In this document: positions 19,727 to 28,253 of the stretch, one piece after another | Position numbering within the stretch: the stretch's first letter is position 1 | Layout of the letters: the number at the start of each line of letters is the position of its first letter | Source: DASWIG01 sp965371445 | GTDB lineage: Bacteria > Acidobacteriota > Thermoanaerobaculia > Multivoradales > J023 | DNA: 54,969 bases | Direction: 5' to 3' | NCBI GenBank assembly: GCA_965371445.1 | Contig: CBDUYN010000049.1 | Coordinates: 1 to 54,969 of the forward strand | Notes under the pieces: generated by a model | The model's database searches: none | Seen by the model: the letters and a program-made list of their open reading frames with translations, nothing else | What the model was told of the DNA's origin: nothing | Position numbers and translations under genes: made by a program

Positions 19727-21018
19727 TTCTCCTCTCCCTCGTTCTCGGGCCGGGCCCAGCCGCGCGCCGCGGGGTGCATCGTCACCTCGGCCGCTTCCGC
19801 CTCTTCTCCCGTGTCGCGGCGCGCCGCGTCGTAAGCGAGGACCGACTCGACGTCCTTGTCGCCGCGTCCCGAGAGGTTGACCAGGATGACGTGCTTTTTC
19901 GAAAGCTTTGGAGCGATCTTCTTGACGTAGGCCAGCGCGTGAGCGCTTTCGAGCGCCGGCAGGATGCCCTCGGTGACCGCCAGCAGGTGGAACGCTTCGA
20001 TCGCTTCGGCGTCGGAGGCCTTCTTGTACTCGATCCGGCCCGCGTCGTGGAGCATCACGTGCTCGGGGCCGACCGCAGCATAGTCGAGGCCCGCCGACAC
20101 TGAGTGGGTGTGGGCCACCTGGCCTTCCTCGTCCTGGAGCAGGAGCGTTCGCGTGCCATGGAGAACCCCGAGCCTGCCGCCCGAGAACCGTGCCGCGTGC
20201 TCGCCCAGGGCCTCGCCCGTGCCCCCGGCCTCGACTCCGACGAACCGGACTTTCTTGTCGTCGAGAAAGGCGGTGAAAAGCCCGATCGAGTTGGAGCCGC
20301 CGCCGACGCAGGCCACCGCCAGGTCGGGCGAGGCCGTCCCCGCCTGGCTCTTGAGCTGGCGCCGGGCCTCGTCGCCGATCACCCGGTGGAAGTCGCGCAC
20401 CATGCGCGGGTAGGGGTCGGGACCGAGCACCGAGCCGAGGAGGTAATGGCTGTCGCGCACCGTCGTCACCCAGTCGCGCAGCGCTTCGTTGATGGCGTCC
20501 TTCAAGGTCTTGCTACCCGCGTCGACCGGTGCCACCTCGGCGCCCAGGAGCTTCATGCGGTCGACGTTCAGGCGCTGGCGTACCGTGTCCTTGACGCCCA
20601 TGTAGACCGTGCACTTGAGACCCAAGAGCGCCGCGGCGGTCGCGCTCGCCACGCCGTGCTGACCGGCACCGGTCTCGGCGATGACCCGCCTCTTGCCCAT
20701 GGTCTTGGCGAGCAAGGCCTGGCCGATGGCGTTGTTGAGCTTGTGGGCGCCGGTGTGGAGCAGGTCCTCGCGCTTCAGGTAGACGGCAGCGCCGCCGAGC
20801 TTATCGGTGAGGCGTGCCGCGTAGTAAAGCGGCGTCGGGCGGCCCGCGTAGTGGGTGAGGAGCTCTCGGAGCTCCTTGCGGAAGGGGCGCTTGCGGCTCC
20901 AGCGGTCGTAGCCGCGGGCCAGCTCGTCGAGCGGCGTCATCAACGTCTCGGGGACGTAGCGTCCGCCGTAGGGTCCGAAATAACCGCGTCCGTCAGGACG
21001 CAAAAGGGCCTTGCCCAT
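19723..21018 (-). CDS. trpB: Tryptophan synthase beta subunit
   Basis: This 431-aa PLP enzyme condenses indole with L-serine. The PLP-binding Lys93 is in HTGAHKLNN, and the GGGSN phosphate loop is visible. The start MGKALLRPDGRGYFGPYGGRYVPETL is chosen because it gives the usual TrpB1 N-terminus. The frame stays open further upstream only because it overlaps trpF. The gene begins inside the last 26 nt of trpF. The C-terminus has an extra stretch of about 30 residues rich in Glu and Ala after the usual end, of unknown meaning. Confidence 0.97.
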   Translation of the reverse strand: MGKALLRPDGRGYFGPYGGRYVPETLMTPLDELARGYDRWSRKRPFRKELRELLTHYAGRPTPLYYAARLTDKLGGAAVYLKREDLLHTGAHKLNNAIGQALLAKTMGKRRVIAETGAGQHGVASATAAALLGLKCTVYMGVKDTVRQRLNVDRMKLLGAEVAPVDAGSKTLKDAINEALRDWVTTVRDSHYLLGSVLGPDPYPRMVRDFHRVIGDEARRQLKSQAGTASPDLAVACVGGGSNSIGLFTAFLDDKKVRFVGVEAGGTGEALGEHAARFSGGRLGVLHGTRTLLLQDEEGQVAHTHSVSAGLDYAAVGPEHVMLHDAGRIEYKKASDAEAIEAFHLLAVTEGILPALESAHALAYVKKIAPKLSKKHVILVNLSGRGDKDVESVLAYDAARRDTGEEAEAAEVTMHPAARGWARPENEGEEK

Positions 21019-21685
21019 CCTCGATCTCCTTGAAGAGTCGCTGCAGAAGCTCGCTGTCCTTTCTGCCCGGTTCCGACTCGACTCCCGAGCAGACATCGAT
21101 CCCCCAGGGTTGCGCGGCGGCGATGGCGGCGCGGACGTTGTGGGGGCCGAGGCCCCCGGCGATGAAGGTGGGTTTCCCGAGCCGGGTGCCGGCGAGCGTC
21201 GAGAAATCCCAGCTGTGGCCGCTGCCGCCGTAGAGTCTGGGATCGCGGTAGTCCACGAGGTAGCCCCAGGCCGACTCATATCCTCTCACGAGATCGGCCT
21301 CGAAGCGCTCCTGAACTCGAAAAGCTTTGATCGCCCGTCCGCCGAAGGCGGCGACCTCGGCGGGGGGCTCGTCGCCGTGGAGCTGTACCAGGTCGAGACC
21401 CACCTGGCGGAGGACCGCCTCGACCTCCGGCACCGGACGGTTGACGAAGACACCGACGAGGGTGACTTCGCGCCTCGAGGCGTCCCGGACCGCCGCGGCG
21501 ATGCGCGCCGCCTCGCGGGGCGCGAGGTAACGCGGGCTCGGGGGATGGAAGTTGAGGCCGAGGTAGTCCGCTCCGAGGCGCACCGCCAAGAGCGCCTCCC
21601 CGCTCGTCGTGACGCCGCAGATCTTGACCCGCGGCCGGCTGAGAGGTTTCTCGTCCACGTCGCCCGGCGACCGTTCCGGGCTCAT
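20993..21685 (-). CDS. trpF: Phosphoribosylanthranilate isomerase
   Basis: This 230-aa TIM-barrel enzyme carries out the Amadori rearrangement of phosphoribosylanthranilate. The catalytic Cys23 is in VKICGVT, the usual N-terminal signature. QLHGDE and FIAGGLGPHNV, which bind substrate and phosphate, are present. The catalytic Asp is probably the one in YLVDYRDP. About 18 residues precede the canonical start region, so a shorter start is possible. It overlaps trpC by 4 nt (ATGA) and trpB by 26 nt. Confidence 0.95.
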   Translation of the reverse strand: MSPERSPGDVDEKPLSRPRVKICGVTTSGEALLAVRLGADYLGLNFHPPSPRYLAPREAARIAAAVRDASRREVTLVGVFVNRPVPEVEAVLRQVGLDLVQLHGDEPPAEVAAFGGRAIKAFRVQERFEADLVRGYESAWGYLVDYRDPRLYGGSGHSWDFSTLAGTRLGKPTFIAGGLGPHNVRAAIAAAQPWGIDVCSGVESEPGRKDSELLQRLFKEIEDGQGPFAS

Positions 21686-22500
21686 CCCCGCAGCTCCCGG
21701 AGCCTGGCGGCGGGGTCCTCAGCCGTGACCAGGGCCTCGCCGATCAGGAAGGCCGAATAGCCCAGGGCGCCGAGCTCGTCCATGTCGCGAGGCGAGCTCA
21801 AGCCGCTTTCCGAGACTTTCACCGCCCGCGGCGGCAAGCTCGGAAGGAGCGCCCGGGAGGTCGAGAGGTCGACCGAGAAGTCGCGCAGGTCGCGGTTGTT
21901 GACGCCGACGAGCTCCCAGGCCGCCCCAGCGAGCTTTTTCGTGTCGGCGAGGTCGTGGGTCTCGACGAGCGGCACGAGCCCCAGGGCACGGGCCTTGCCG
22001 GCGTAGGCCAGGAGGTCCTCGCGGCTGTAGAGGGCGGTGATCAGGAGGATGGCGCTCGCCCCCGCTTCTTTGGCCCACACGAGCTGCAGGTCGTCGACGA
22101 TGAAGTCCTTGGCGATCGCCGGCAGCCCCGAGGCCGATTGGCACCGGGCCAGGAGCTCGTAGCTGCCGTGGAAGAAGTCGGGCTCGACGACGACGGAAAG
22201 CGCCGTCGCGCCGTTTTGAGCGTAGGTCTTCGCCTGCTCCACGGGATCGAAACGGTCGACGAGCGAGCCCAGGCTGGGCGAGCCCATCTTCACCTCGGCG
22301 ATCACCGCCCGGCGGTGGCGGCGCCGGGTCAGGACGTCGAGAAACAGGTTTTCGCCGGGCGACAAGGGCGGCTCGCCGCCCGGCGGCGATTCGCCGGCGA
22401 GGCGGGGCGCCTCCGGAAGCCTCGAGCGAGCCTCGGAGAGACGCTCACGGCGCCGGTCGACGATGCGCAGCAGGATGTCGGCTATCGCAGCACGATTCAC
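21682..22500 (-). CDS. trpC: Indole-3-glycerol phosphate synthase
   Basis: This 272-aa enzyme closes the indole ring from carboxyphenylaminodeoxyribulose phosphate. The active-site segments are in order: IAEVKMGSPS (Glu and first Lys), AIAKDFIVD (second Lys), LVETHD (Glu), GVNNRDL (Asn) and SESGL (Ser). It begins with GTG at 22500 and heads the order trpC-trpF-trpB-trpA. No trpE, trpG or trpD is nearby, so the early pathway genes lie elsewhere. The 145-nt gap before it shows no clear promoter, attenuator peptide or hairpin that I can defend. Confidence 0.96.
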   Translation of the reverse strand: MNRAAIADILLRIVDRRRERLSEARSRLPEAPRLAGESPPGGEPPLSPGENLFLDVLTRRRHRRAVIAEVKMGSPSLGSLVDRFDPVEQAKTYAQNGATALSVVVEPDFFHGSYELLARCQSASGLPAIAKDFIVDDLQLVWAKEAGASAILLITALYSREDLLAYAGKARALGLVPLVETHDLADTKKLAGAAWELVGVNNRDLRDFSVDLSTSRALLPSLPPRAVKVSESGLSSPRDMDELGALGYSAFLIGEALVTAEDPAARLRELRG

Positions 22501-22645
22501 GTTACTTTGGCCTCGTGGTTCGGTCGCGGATGCCGACCGGAGGCGCCGATCCTTTCATGGCCGGCGCCGGTAGGCAACGCGCGACCTTCTCACCGCGTGG
22601 CCTACCACCCAGGGGATCTACCAGCGATTCAAGCTCTACGGCCCA

Positions 22646-24805
22646 TCAGGCGCTCAGGGCGTCGAGATCGCGTAGCAGCTCCCGGACCGTCGGGTACCGC
22701 TTCTCCGGCTCCCGCTCCAGGCACCTCATGATCAGCCGCTCCAGCGCTTCGGGGATCTCCGCCCAGTGGGTGCTCGGCGGCTCGGGATCCTTCTGCAGCT
22801 TGGTCAGGATGGCGTCGCGGATCGAGCCGCTCGGGAACGGCAGCTGACGCGTGAACACCTCGTAGGCGACGATCCCCGTGGCGTAGATGTCAACCCGGAC
22901 GTCGGGCGTTTTTCCCTCGATCTGCTCCGGCGCGAGATAGAGGGGCGTGCCGACGAGCGTCCCTTCCTCGGTGTCCGTGCCGCTTCTCGGCCGGATCGGA
23001 CGGGCGATGCCGAAATCCATCAGCTTGACCGTGCCGGCCGGGTCCAGGATGAGGTTCTCGGGTTTGATGTCGCGGTGGATGACCCCTTCCTCATGCGCCG
23101 CCGCCAGGCCCTGGCAGAGCTCCTTGGCAATCCGCAGGCCGGCCGAGTAGGGGACGCTCCCCGTGCGCTGGAGGAGGCCGCGCAGCGTAATGCCCCGCAC
23201 GTATTCCATGGAGATGAAGGAGATGCCGTCGATCTCGCCCAGGTCGTAGGTCCTCAGCACGTTCCGGTGGGTGACCTTGCGGGCCAGCTTGAGCTCTTCC
23301 TTGAGACGCTCCAACTGGTCGGAGTCCCTCCAGGTGTCCACCTTCAAGACCTTCAACGCCACGATCTCGTCGAGCTGGCGGTCGTGGGCCCTGTAGACCA
23401 CGGCCATGCCGCCGGCCCCGAGCTCGGAGAGGATCTCGAAGCGCTGGCCAAGGACCAGCCCCGGGACGATATGGGAGATGGTGAGCCGCGGGTGGGTCGA
23501 GGCGCCGGTCGGTCCTGCCATCGTCCGTGCCAGGACCCCGGTTGGATCCTCGCCTTCGGAAACAAGGGAAGGAGCGCCGTGGCGGGAAGGAGTGCCTGGC
23601 AGGAACCCGGAGGTTGGCTGCGACTCTCGTTCCGGCAGGCTGCGATAGATCTCTCCTAGGTAGGTCTCCATGTCGCGGCGTTCCCGCAGGTCGCGCAGCA
23701 GGTCGTGAAAAGCCCAGGCGAGCTCGCTGACCTCGTCGTCGCCTTCGACCGGGATCGGGTGGTCGTAATCGCCGTCGCGCGCCGCCGATGCCGCGGCGGC
23801 CAGGCGCTTCATCGGTTGCAGGGTCCGGCGGGCGAAAGCAAAGGCGAGGAGGAAGGCCGCGATCGCCGCCGCGGCGCCCGAGACGATGACCAGGGTCTCG
23901 ATCCTCCGGTACGGTGCCAGCTCCTCCCCGAGCGAGGCCAGGGCCACCGTCACCCCCACGGGCTCCTCGGCGGCGTCGAGGAGCGGCGCCAGCAGGCACA
24001 GCCACGGCTCGCCGGAAAGGGAGACTTCGACCCCGTCGATGCGTTCTCCCCGTTCGAGCACCCGCTGCATCAGGTCCGAGCGCGCGGTGAGGTCTTTGAG
24101 GAGCTGCGCCGAGACCTCCGGGTTCAAGGTCGACGCGACGAGCGCGAGCTCGCCGTCGGCGTTCGACAGAAAGGCCGCCTCCGTCCGGCTGACGCGTCGC
24201 AGCTCCAGGGCCGTCGTGTCGTTCAGGGCGAAGCCGGTCACCATGAAGCCGAGCAAGTCGAAACCCTGCACCAGCGGCACCACCGCGGCGTGGTACAGGC
24301 TGCCGCGCTGGCTCCAGACGCCGACCGCCCGATATTCCTCCAGGGCGACCGCCACCAGGGCGTTGTGCGACAGGTCCTCCCCATAGTCCTCCGGCCGGTC
24401 GGTGCGGACGAGGACCCGGCCCTCCGGATCGAGGACGATCGCGAAGTCGAAGGCCAGGTCGTCCTGGCGCTGGCTCAGGAGGTCCAGGAGCGACAGGCTG
24501 TCGAGGGTCTCCACGGCCTCGGCGACGTAGGCGATCACGGTGGGGTCGGTCAAAAAGAGGCGCGAGATCAGCTGCAGCTGCTCGTAGCGCTTCTCCTGAA
24601 ACATCTCCTGGCCCGAGTAGCCCCCCGCCAAGTCGGCGACGATCGCCTGGCGGGCGATCCGGTTGGCGAGCATCGAGCTCAGAAGAGCCGCCGCGGCCAT
24701 CACCAGCAGGATCACCGCCGGAGTGATCACGAAGATCTTCGTCGCCAGGCGCAGGCGCCTACCGGTCGTACTTGTCGCGTCGGGACCTTGCATAGGGCTT
24801 GCCAA
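22646..24805 (-). CDS. Membrane receptor Ser/Thr protein kinase, Cache-HAMP-kinase
   Basis: The protein has 719 aa. Residues about 20-45 form a membrane helix, and 50-300 are an extracytoplasmic Cache-type sensor (FAIVLDPEGRVLVRTDRPEDYGE). A second helix at about 305-327 is followed by a HAMP linker (RTLQPMKRLAAAASAARDGDY). A low-complexity stretch leads to a Hanks-type kinase domain from about 445. The G-loop LGAGGMAVVY, Lys in VALKVLK, HRDIKPEN at 577-584, DFG and YLAPEQ are all present, so it should be active. Receptor kinases of this layout put a histidine-kinase-like sensor on a eukaryotic-type kinase. The ligand is unknown. It overlaps the upstream cupredoxin-like gene by 47 nt, which suggests co-translation and perhaps a redox or copper-related cue. 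Confidence 0.9.
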   Translation of the reverse strand: MASPMQGPDATSTTGRRLRLATKIFVITPAVILLVMAAAALLSSMLANRIARQAIVADLAGGYSGQEMFQEKRYEQLQLISRLFLTDPTVIAYVAEAVETLDSLSLLDLLSQRQDDLAFDFAIVLDPEGRVLVRTDRPEDYGEDLSHNALVAVALEEYRAVGVWSQRGSLYHAAVVPLVQGFDLLGFMVTGFALNDTTALELRRVSRTEAAFLSNADGELALVASTLNPEVSAQLLKDLTARSDLMQRVLERGERIDGVEVSLSGEPWLCLLAPLLDAAEEPVGVTVALASLGEELAPYRRIETLVIVSGAAAAIAAFLLAFAFARRTLQPMKRLAAAASAARDGDYDHPIPVEGDDEVSELAWAFHDLLRDLRERRDMETYLGEIYRSLPERESQPTSGFLPGTPSRHGAPSLVSEGEDPTGVLARTMAGPTGASTHPRLTISHIVPGLVLGQRFEILSELGAGGMAVVYRAHDRQLDEIVALKVLKVDTWRDSDQLERLKEELKLARKVTHRNVLRTYDLGEIDGISFISMEYVRGITLRGLLQRTGSVPYSAGLRIAKELCQGLAAAHEEGVIHRDIKPENLILDPAGTVKLMDFGIARPIRPRSGTDTEEGTLVGTPLYLAPEQIEGKTPDVRVDIYATGIVAYEVFTRQLPFPSGSIRDAILTKLQKDPEPPSTHWAEIPEALERLIMRCLEREPEKRYPTVRELLRDLDALSA

Positions 24806-25469
24806 GCTTGTTCAGGTGGGCGGGGACCCGCGCCCGTTTGGCTTCGATCCGTACCTCCACCGGCGCCGCGGACGGCACCCGGACGTCCAAGGTCTGGGCC
24901 TTGGCGCGGTCGTGCCACACGGTCAACCGGCCTTTGCCGGCGGGAAGGTCGGAGAGCACGAAGCTCCCGTCGTCGCTGGGCGAAGTGACGTAGGGGGTCT
25001 CCAGAACGAGCACGTAGGCTACCATCGAGAGATGGACGTTGCAAAACACGCGGACCACCCCCGGTGTCTCGAAGGTCGCCGCTTTGACCGTCTCGCCCCT
25101 GTAGAGGCCCAGGTCGAAAGCGTTGCCCTTGGAGACCGAGAAGACGTTGTGCAGGATCGGGTCGTCGTTGGGGAAGCTCACGGTGCTGCCGCGGGGGACG
25201 ATCCGGACCCTGGGCTCGAACTTCTTCCCGGTCGTGCGGATCTTGAATCTCTCCGCGGCCGGCGGCGCCGTCTTGCCGGCCGGCTCGAAGTAGACCACCG
25301 CCTGCGTGACGTCGCAGGTCCGGCAGCGCCTCGTGCCGCCTTTCTTCAGGATCTCGACCTGGCCGCGCAGCTCCGCACCGCCGGCCGCGGCGCCTAGCAG
25401 GAGGCTGGCGAAGAGCCAGCCCGGCAGGTAGGGCAGGCTCCGGCGAGTCGTGCGCATCAAGGTTCTCAT
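24759..25469 (-). CDS. Secreted cupredoxin-like protein (methylamine-utilisation type)
   Basis: This 236-aa protein begins with a signal peptide (RRSLPYLPGWLFASLLLGAAAGGAE). The cupredoxin fold supplies a full type-1 copper set: His107 (PILHNVF), Cys143, His146 and Met149 (CNVHLSM). A CxxC pair (CRTC) lies near the mature N-terminus. A carboxypeptidase-regulatory-like beta domain follows (about 165-215), and the C-terminus is basic. ATG 25469 is chosen because AGAGGAG precedes it closely; the frame is open 13 codons further up. It lies between the RND exporter and the receptor kinase, with its 3' end overlapping the kinase start. Periplasmic electron transfer or copper sensing is plausible, but no substrate can be named. 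Confidence 0.8.
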   Translation of the reverse strand: MRTLMRTTRRSLPYLPGWLFASLLLGAAAGGAELRGQVEILKKGGTRRCRTCDVTQAVVYFEPAGKTAPPAAERFKIRTTGKKFEPRVRIVPRGSTVSFPNDDPILHNVFSVSKGNAFDLGLYRGETVKAATFETPGVVRVFCNVHLSMVAYVLVLETPYVTSPSDDGSFVLSDLPAGKGRLTVWHDRAKAQTLDVRVPSAAPVEVRIEAKRARVPAHLNKLGKPYARSRRDKYDR

Positions 25470-25554
25470 GGGCTCCTCTCTCCGGTCTTCAGCGCGCCAC
25501 TCTAACACCGTGCGTGCCGGAACGCAGCACCGCCGGCAGGCAGAGCCTACGACG

Positions 25555-27768
25555 TCAGCCTGGCGTCGTCGTAGGACGCTTGAAGATCAGGAGCAGCGCC
25601 GGCAGCATCACCAGGTCGCCGAGCAGCGCGGCCCAAACCGTGACGGCGGTCAGCAGGCCGAAGTGGAAGAGCGGCACGAACTCGGAAAACAACAGCATCA
25701 GAAACCCCAAAGCCGCCACCACCGACGTCACCACCATCGGGCGTCCTACCGCGGCGAGCGTCGTGGTGACGGCGTCCTCGGCGACCTCGCCCGAGCGACG
25801 GGCGCGGCGGTAGCGTTCCAGGAAGTGGATCGTGTCGTTGACGCCGATTCCCAGGGCGATGCCGGCGATCATGATCGTGGCGGCGTTCAAGGGGACGTCG
25901 AAAAGCCCCAGGACCCCCAGCGCAAAGACGATCGGCAGGAGGTTCGGACCGGAGGCCGCAAGAGCGTAGGCACCCCTTCGCAAGAGCGCCGCCATCACCG
26001 CGCCGATCAGCAGGAAGGCGAGGCCGAAGGACCGGATCTGGCTTTGGACGAGCTGGTCCTGCATGTCGACCAGGAGCGCCACGATCCCGGTGAGGCGCGG
26101 CTGCCACGACGCGACGGCTTCCGCGAGGTGTGCCTCGACCGTCTCGACGAGACGGCGGTGAGCCTGCGAGCCCATGGGACGGGCGACGACCGAGAGTCGC
26201 ACCTCACCGTCCGAGACGAGAGGACGCAGCTCGTCCTCGGCCGCCGCGAGCCGCTCCCAGGCATCGGCAAAGGCCTCCTCGCCGGTGGGGACGCGGTAGC
26301 CCTCGCCGCCGCCGCCGGCGTTCTCCTGGTGGGCACGACGGACCAGGTCGACGGCCGAGACCACCCGGGCTACGCCTGGCTCGGCTTCCATGGCGTCGAC
26401 GATCCCGGCGAGGCGGATGAAGACCTTGGCCGAGGCGACGGGAGACGGTGGCGTCAGGACGACCTCCAACGAGTAGGGTCCCGTGAAGTCGGCCAGGACG
26501 TCCTTGTAGACATGCACGATGGGCGCGTCGTGGCGAAAAAACTCGATCGGATTGGACTCGACGCGCAGCCGCACGATGCCGATTCCAAGGATGAGGAGCG
26601 GCAGGGCCGAGACGGCGAGGGCCGTCCTGGGACGGCGGACGAGCCAATCCGCGAGGGCGCCGGAGAAGTGCGAAGCCTCAACTTGATCCTTGTCGCTCTT
26701 CTCTTTCCGAGAACCCCTCACCAGGCTCGGAAACAAGAGAAAGTTGCTCGCCAGGCAGAGAAGAATCCCGAGGGCGGCGAAGGCTCCCAGCTGGCGCACC
26801 GGAGGCATCGAGCTGAGGACCAGGGAGGCGAAGCCGATCGCGGTCGTCACGGCGCTCATGGCGCAGGGCCGGACGAGCTCGGCCAGCGTCCGCCGGACGG
26901 CCTCCTCCGCCGACGCGCCGCGCTTGCGTTGGACCTCGTGGGCTACCAGGAGATGAATCGAGGTCGAAAGCCCCAGGACCCAGACCAGCGGCGGCAGCGC
27001 CACCGTCACCATGTCGAGGGTGCCGCCCAGGAGCTTCAGGAGGGCCAGCGTCCAGACGATCCCGGCTCCGACCGAAACGAACGGCACGACGATGGCCCCG
27101 AGCCGCCGGAAGAAGACCCAGAGGACGACGGCGGAGAGGACGAAGACCAGAGGAAACAACGTCCGGGAGGCGCGGCGGGAGGCGCGGTCGAGCGCGGCGT
27201 TCAAGATCGGCGAGCCCGCCAGGTGGACCTCGCCCCCGGGCGGGGCGCGCTCGACGGCCTCCTCGACCGCGGTGGCGATCCGCTCTCGTTGGTGGGTGCC
27301 GCCCGTCTCCAGGTGGACCCAGGTGGCCGCGAGCCTCTGGTCGGCGGATACGAGGACGTTCTTGAGGAAGGGCGAGGCGAGCTCGCGGCGAAACGCCTCC
27401 AGGCCGTGGACGCTGAAGAAGCGTCCATAGACGCCAGCGAGGTCGTCGACGCGGCGGACGCCTGCGATCTCTTCGAGCTCGAAGCGCAGGTCGGTCAGCC
27501 TTTCGAGGAAGGCCAGCCCGACCTCCTGGGGGAGGGGGTAGACGACGAGGATGAACTCCTCGCTGCCGAAGGTGTCCAGGAAGCCCTGGTACTGTTGCCA
27601 GGCCTCGCTGTCGTGGTCGATCCAGGCCTCGAGAGCGTTGTCGGTACCAAGGCCGAGCAGCTGCGGCAGGGCGAGGACGGTGACGGCGAAGACGATGGCC
27701 AGAGTGGCACGGCGTCGTCGGTAGAGGAGCTCGGCGAGCTTTGAAGCGCTGGAGGATTTCGACGACAC
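25555..27768 (-). CDS. RND-superfamily exporter, MMPL type
   Basis: This 737-aa protein has the duplicated layout of the family. A first membrane helix at about 22-40 is followed by a periplasmic domain and five helices (about 210-350). A second copy of the same arrangement ends the protein. The helix with GIALGIGVNDTIHFLERY in the second half, and LGLSTSIHLLVAHE in the first, are the counterparts of the RND transmembrane motif. Such single-gene MMPL proteins move lipids, sterol-like compounds or other hydrophobic molecules out of the inner membrane. The substrate cannot be told. It starts with GTG and leads a run with the cupredoxin-like and kinase genes. Confidence 0.88.
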   Translation of the reverse strand: MSSKSSSASKLAELLYRRRRATLAIVFAVTVLALPQLLGLGTDNALEAWIDHDSEAWQQYQGFLDTFGSEEFILVVYPLPQEVGLAFLERLTDLRFELEEIAGVRRVDDLAGVYGRFFSVHGLEAFRRELASPFLKNVLVSADQRLAATWVHLETGGTHQRERIATAVEEAVERAPPGGEVHLAGSPILNAALDRASRRASRTLFPLVFVLSAVVLWVFFRRLGAIVVPFVSVGAGIVWTLALLKLLGGTLDMVTVALPPLVWVLGLSTSIHLLVAHEVQRKRGASAEEAVRRTLAELVRPCAMSAVTTAIGFASLVLSSMPPVRQLGAFAALGILLCLASNFLLFPSLVRGSRKEKSDKDQVEASHFSGALADWLVRRPRTALAVSALPLLILGIGIVRLRVESNPIEFFRHDAPIVHVYKDVLADFTGPYSLEVVLTPPSPVASAKVFIRLAGIVDAMEAEPGVARVVSAVDLVRRAHQENAGGGGEGYRVPTGEEAFADAWERLAAAEDELRPLVSDGEVRLSVVARPMGSQAHRRLVETVEAHLAEAVASWQPRLTGIVALLVDMQDQLVQSQIRSFGLAFLLIGAVMAALLRRGAYALAASGPNLLPIVFALGVLGLFDVPLNAATIMIAGIALGIGVNDTIHFLERYRRARRSGEVAEDAVTTTLAAVGRPMVVTSVVAALGFLMLLFSEFVPLFHFGLLTAVTVWAALLGDLVMLPALLLIFKRPTTTPG

Positions 27769-27831
27769 GACAGGACGGCCTCGGGGCTACGATAACACGG
27801 GTCGACGCTTTGCTCCTACCACTTTCCTCAC

Positions 27832-28004
27832 GTGCCGATCGACATCCTGAGGCTCTGTATGCCGGAGCACGACTGGAAGGAGTGGTTCTTTTCGGTGATC
27901 CCGGGCGAGACCTCGACTGGCTCGCCCAGGAGCTCGGCATGGAGAGCCCGGAAGACTGGGCGGCGCTGCGGCCGATGCAGGTGCGCAACCACCATGGCTG
28001 GGGC
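27832..28004 (+). pseudogene. Frameshifted remnant of a Trp-rich domain of unknown function
   Basis: Two adjacent reading frames look like consecutive parts of one protein. The frame from 27832 gives LRLCMPEHDWKEWFFSVIPG. The other frame, from 27903, continues with GRDLDWLAQELGMESPEDWA. Together they resemble a short domain that I remember from many bacterial and algal proteins: a W-x2-W-F motif, then a DWLA-x-L-x4-PEDW motif. The join is an apparent frameshift near 27903, and no start codon with a ribosome binding site is visible. I treat it as a decayed fragment. Family recognition is from memory and approximate. Confidence 0.35.
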
Positions 28005-28127
28005 TCCCTGAGTGACGTCGGCCCCATCGTCGGGCGTCACCAAGGTTCCCTGAGTGACGTCGGATCTATCTCCGCGCGTCACTCTGGCTCCCCGAGCGAC
28101 GTCTGTCCGTCGCTTCCTCGCGCTTTG
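28002..28127 (+). repeat. Three tandem 42-bp repeats, each with an internal inverted repeat
   Basis: Units 28002-28043, 28044-28085 and 28086-28127 each start with GGCTCCCTGAGTGACGTC or a close variant. Unit 2 contains GAGTGACG and, 16 nt later, CGTCACTC, an exact inverted repeat. Unit 1 keeps most of it, and unit 3 is decayed. Forty-two bp is 14 codons, so the frame of the adjacent remnant reads GSLSDVG repeatedly, but no gene is supported. The array ends 25 bp before the promoter of the FadL-like gene. Confidence 0.6.
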
Positions 28128-28152
28128 GGGTGCCTCGGTAGAGCTGGTCGGG

Positions 28153-28182
28153 TTGACCCGTCCGCGCCGCGGCGGCTATAGT
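28153..28182 (+). promoter_or_regulatory. Sigma-70-like promoter for the FadL-like gene
   Basis: TTGACC at 28153-28158 and TATAGT at 28177-28182 are separated by 18 bp. They lie about 70 nt upstream of the GTG start at 28254, which itself has AGGAGG at 28241-28246. This is one of only two places in the window where recognisable -35 and -10 hexamers can be paired. Confidence 0.5.
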
Positions 28183-28253
28183 TTAAAGTCGGCCTAAAGG
28201 TCCATGGACAAAGGCTTTGGTGCTTCCACGCGGTAGGAACAGGAGGTAGAGCG

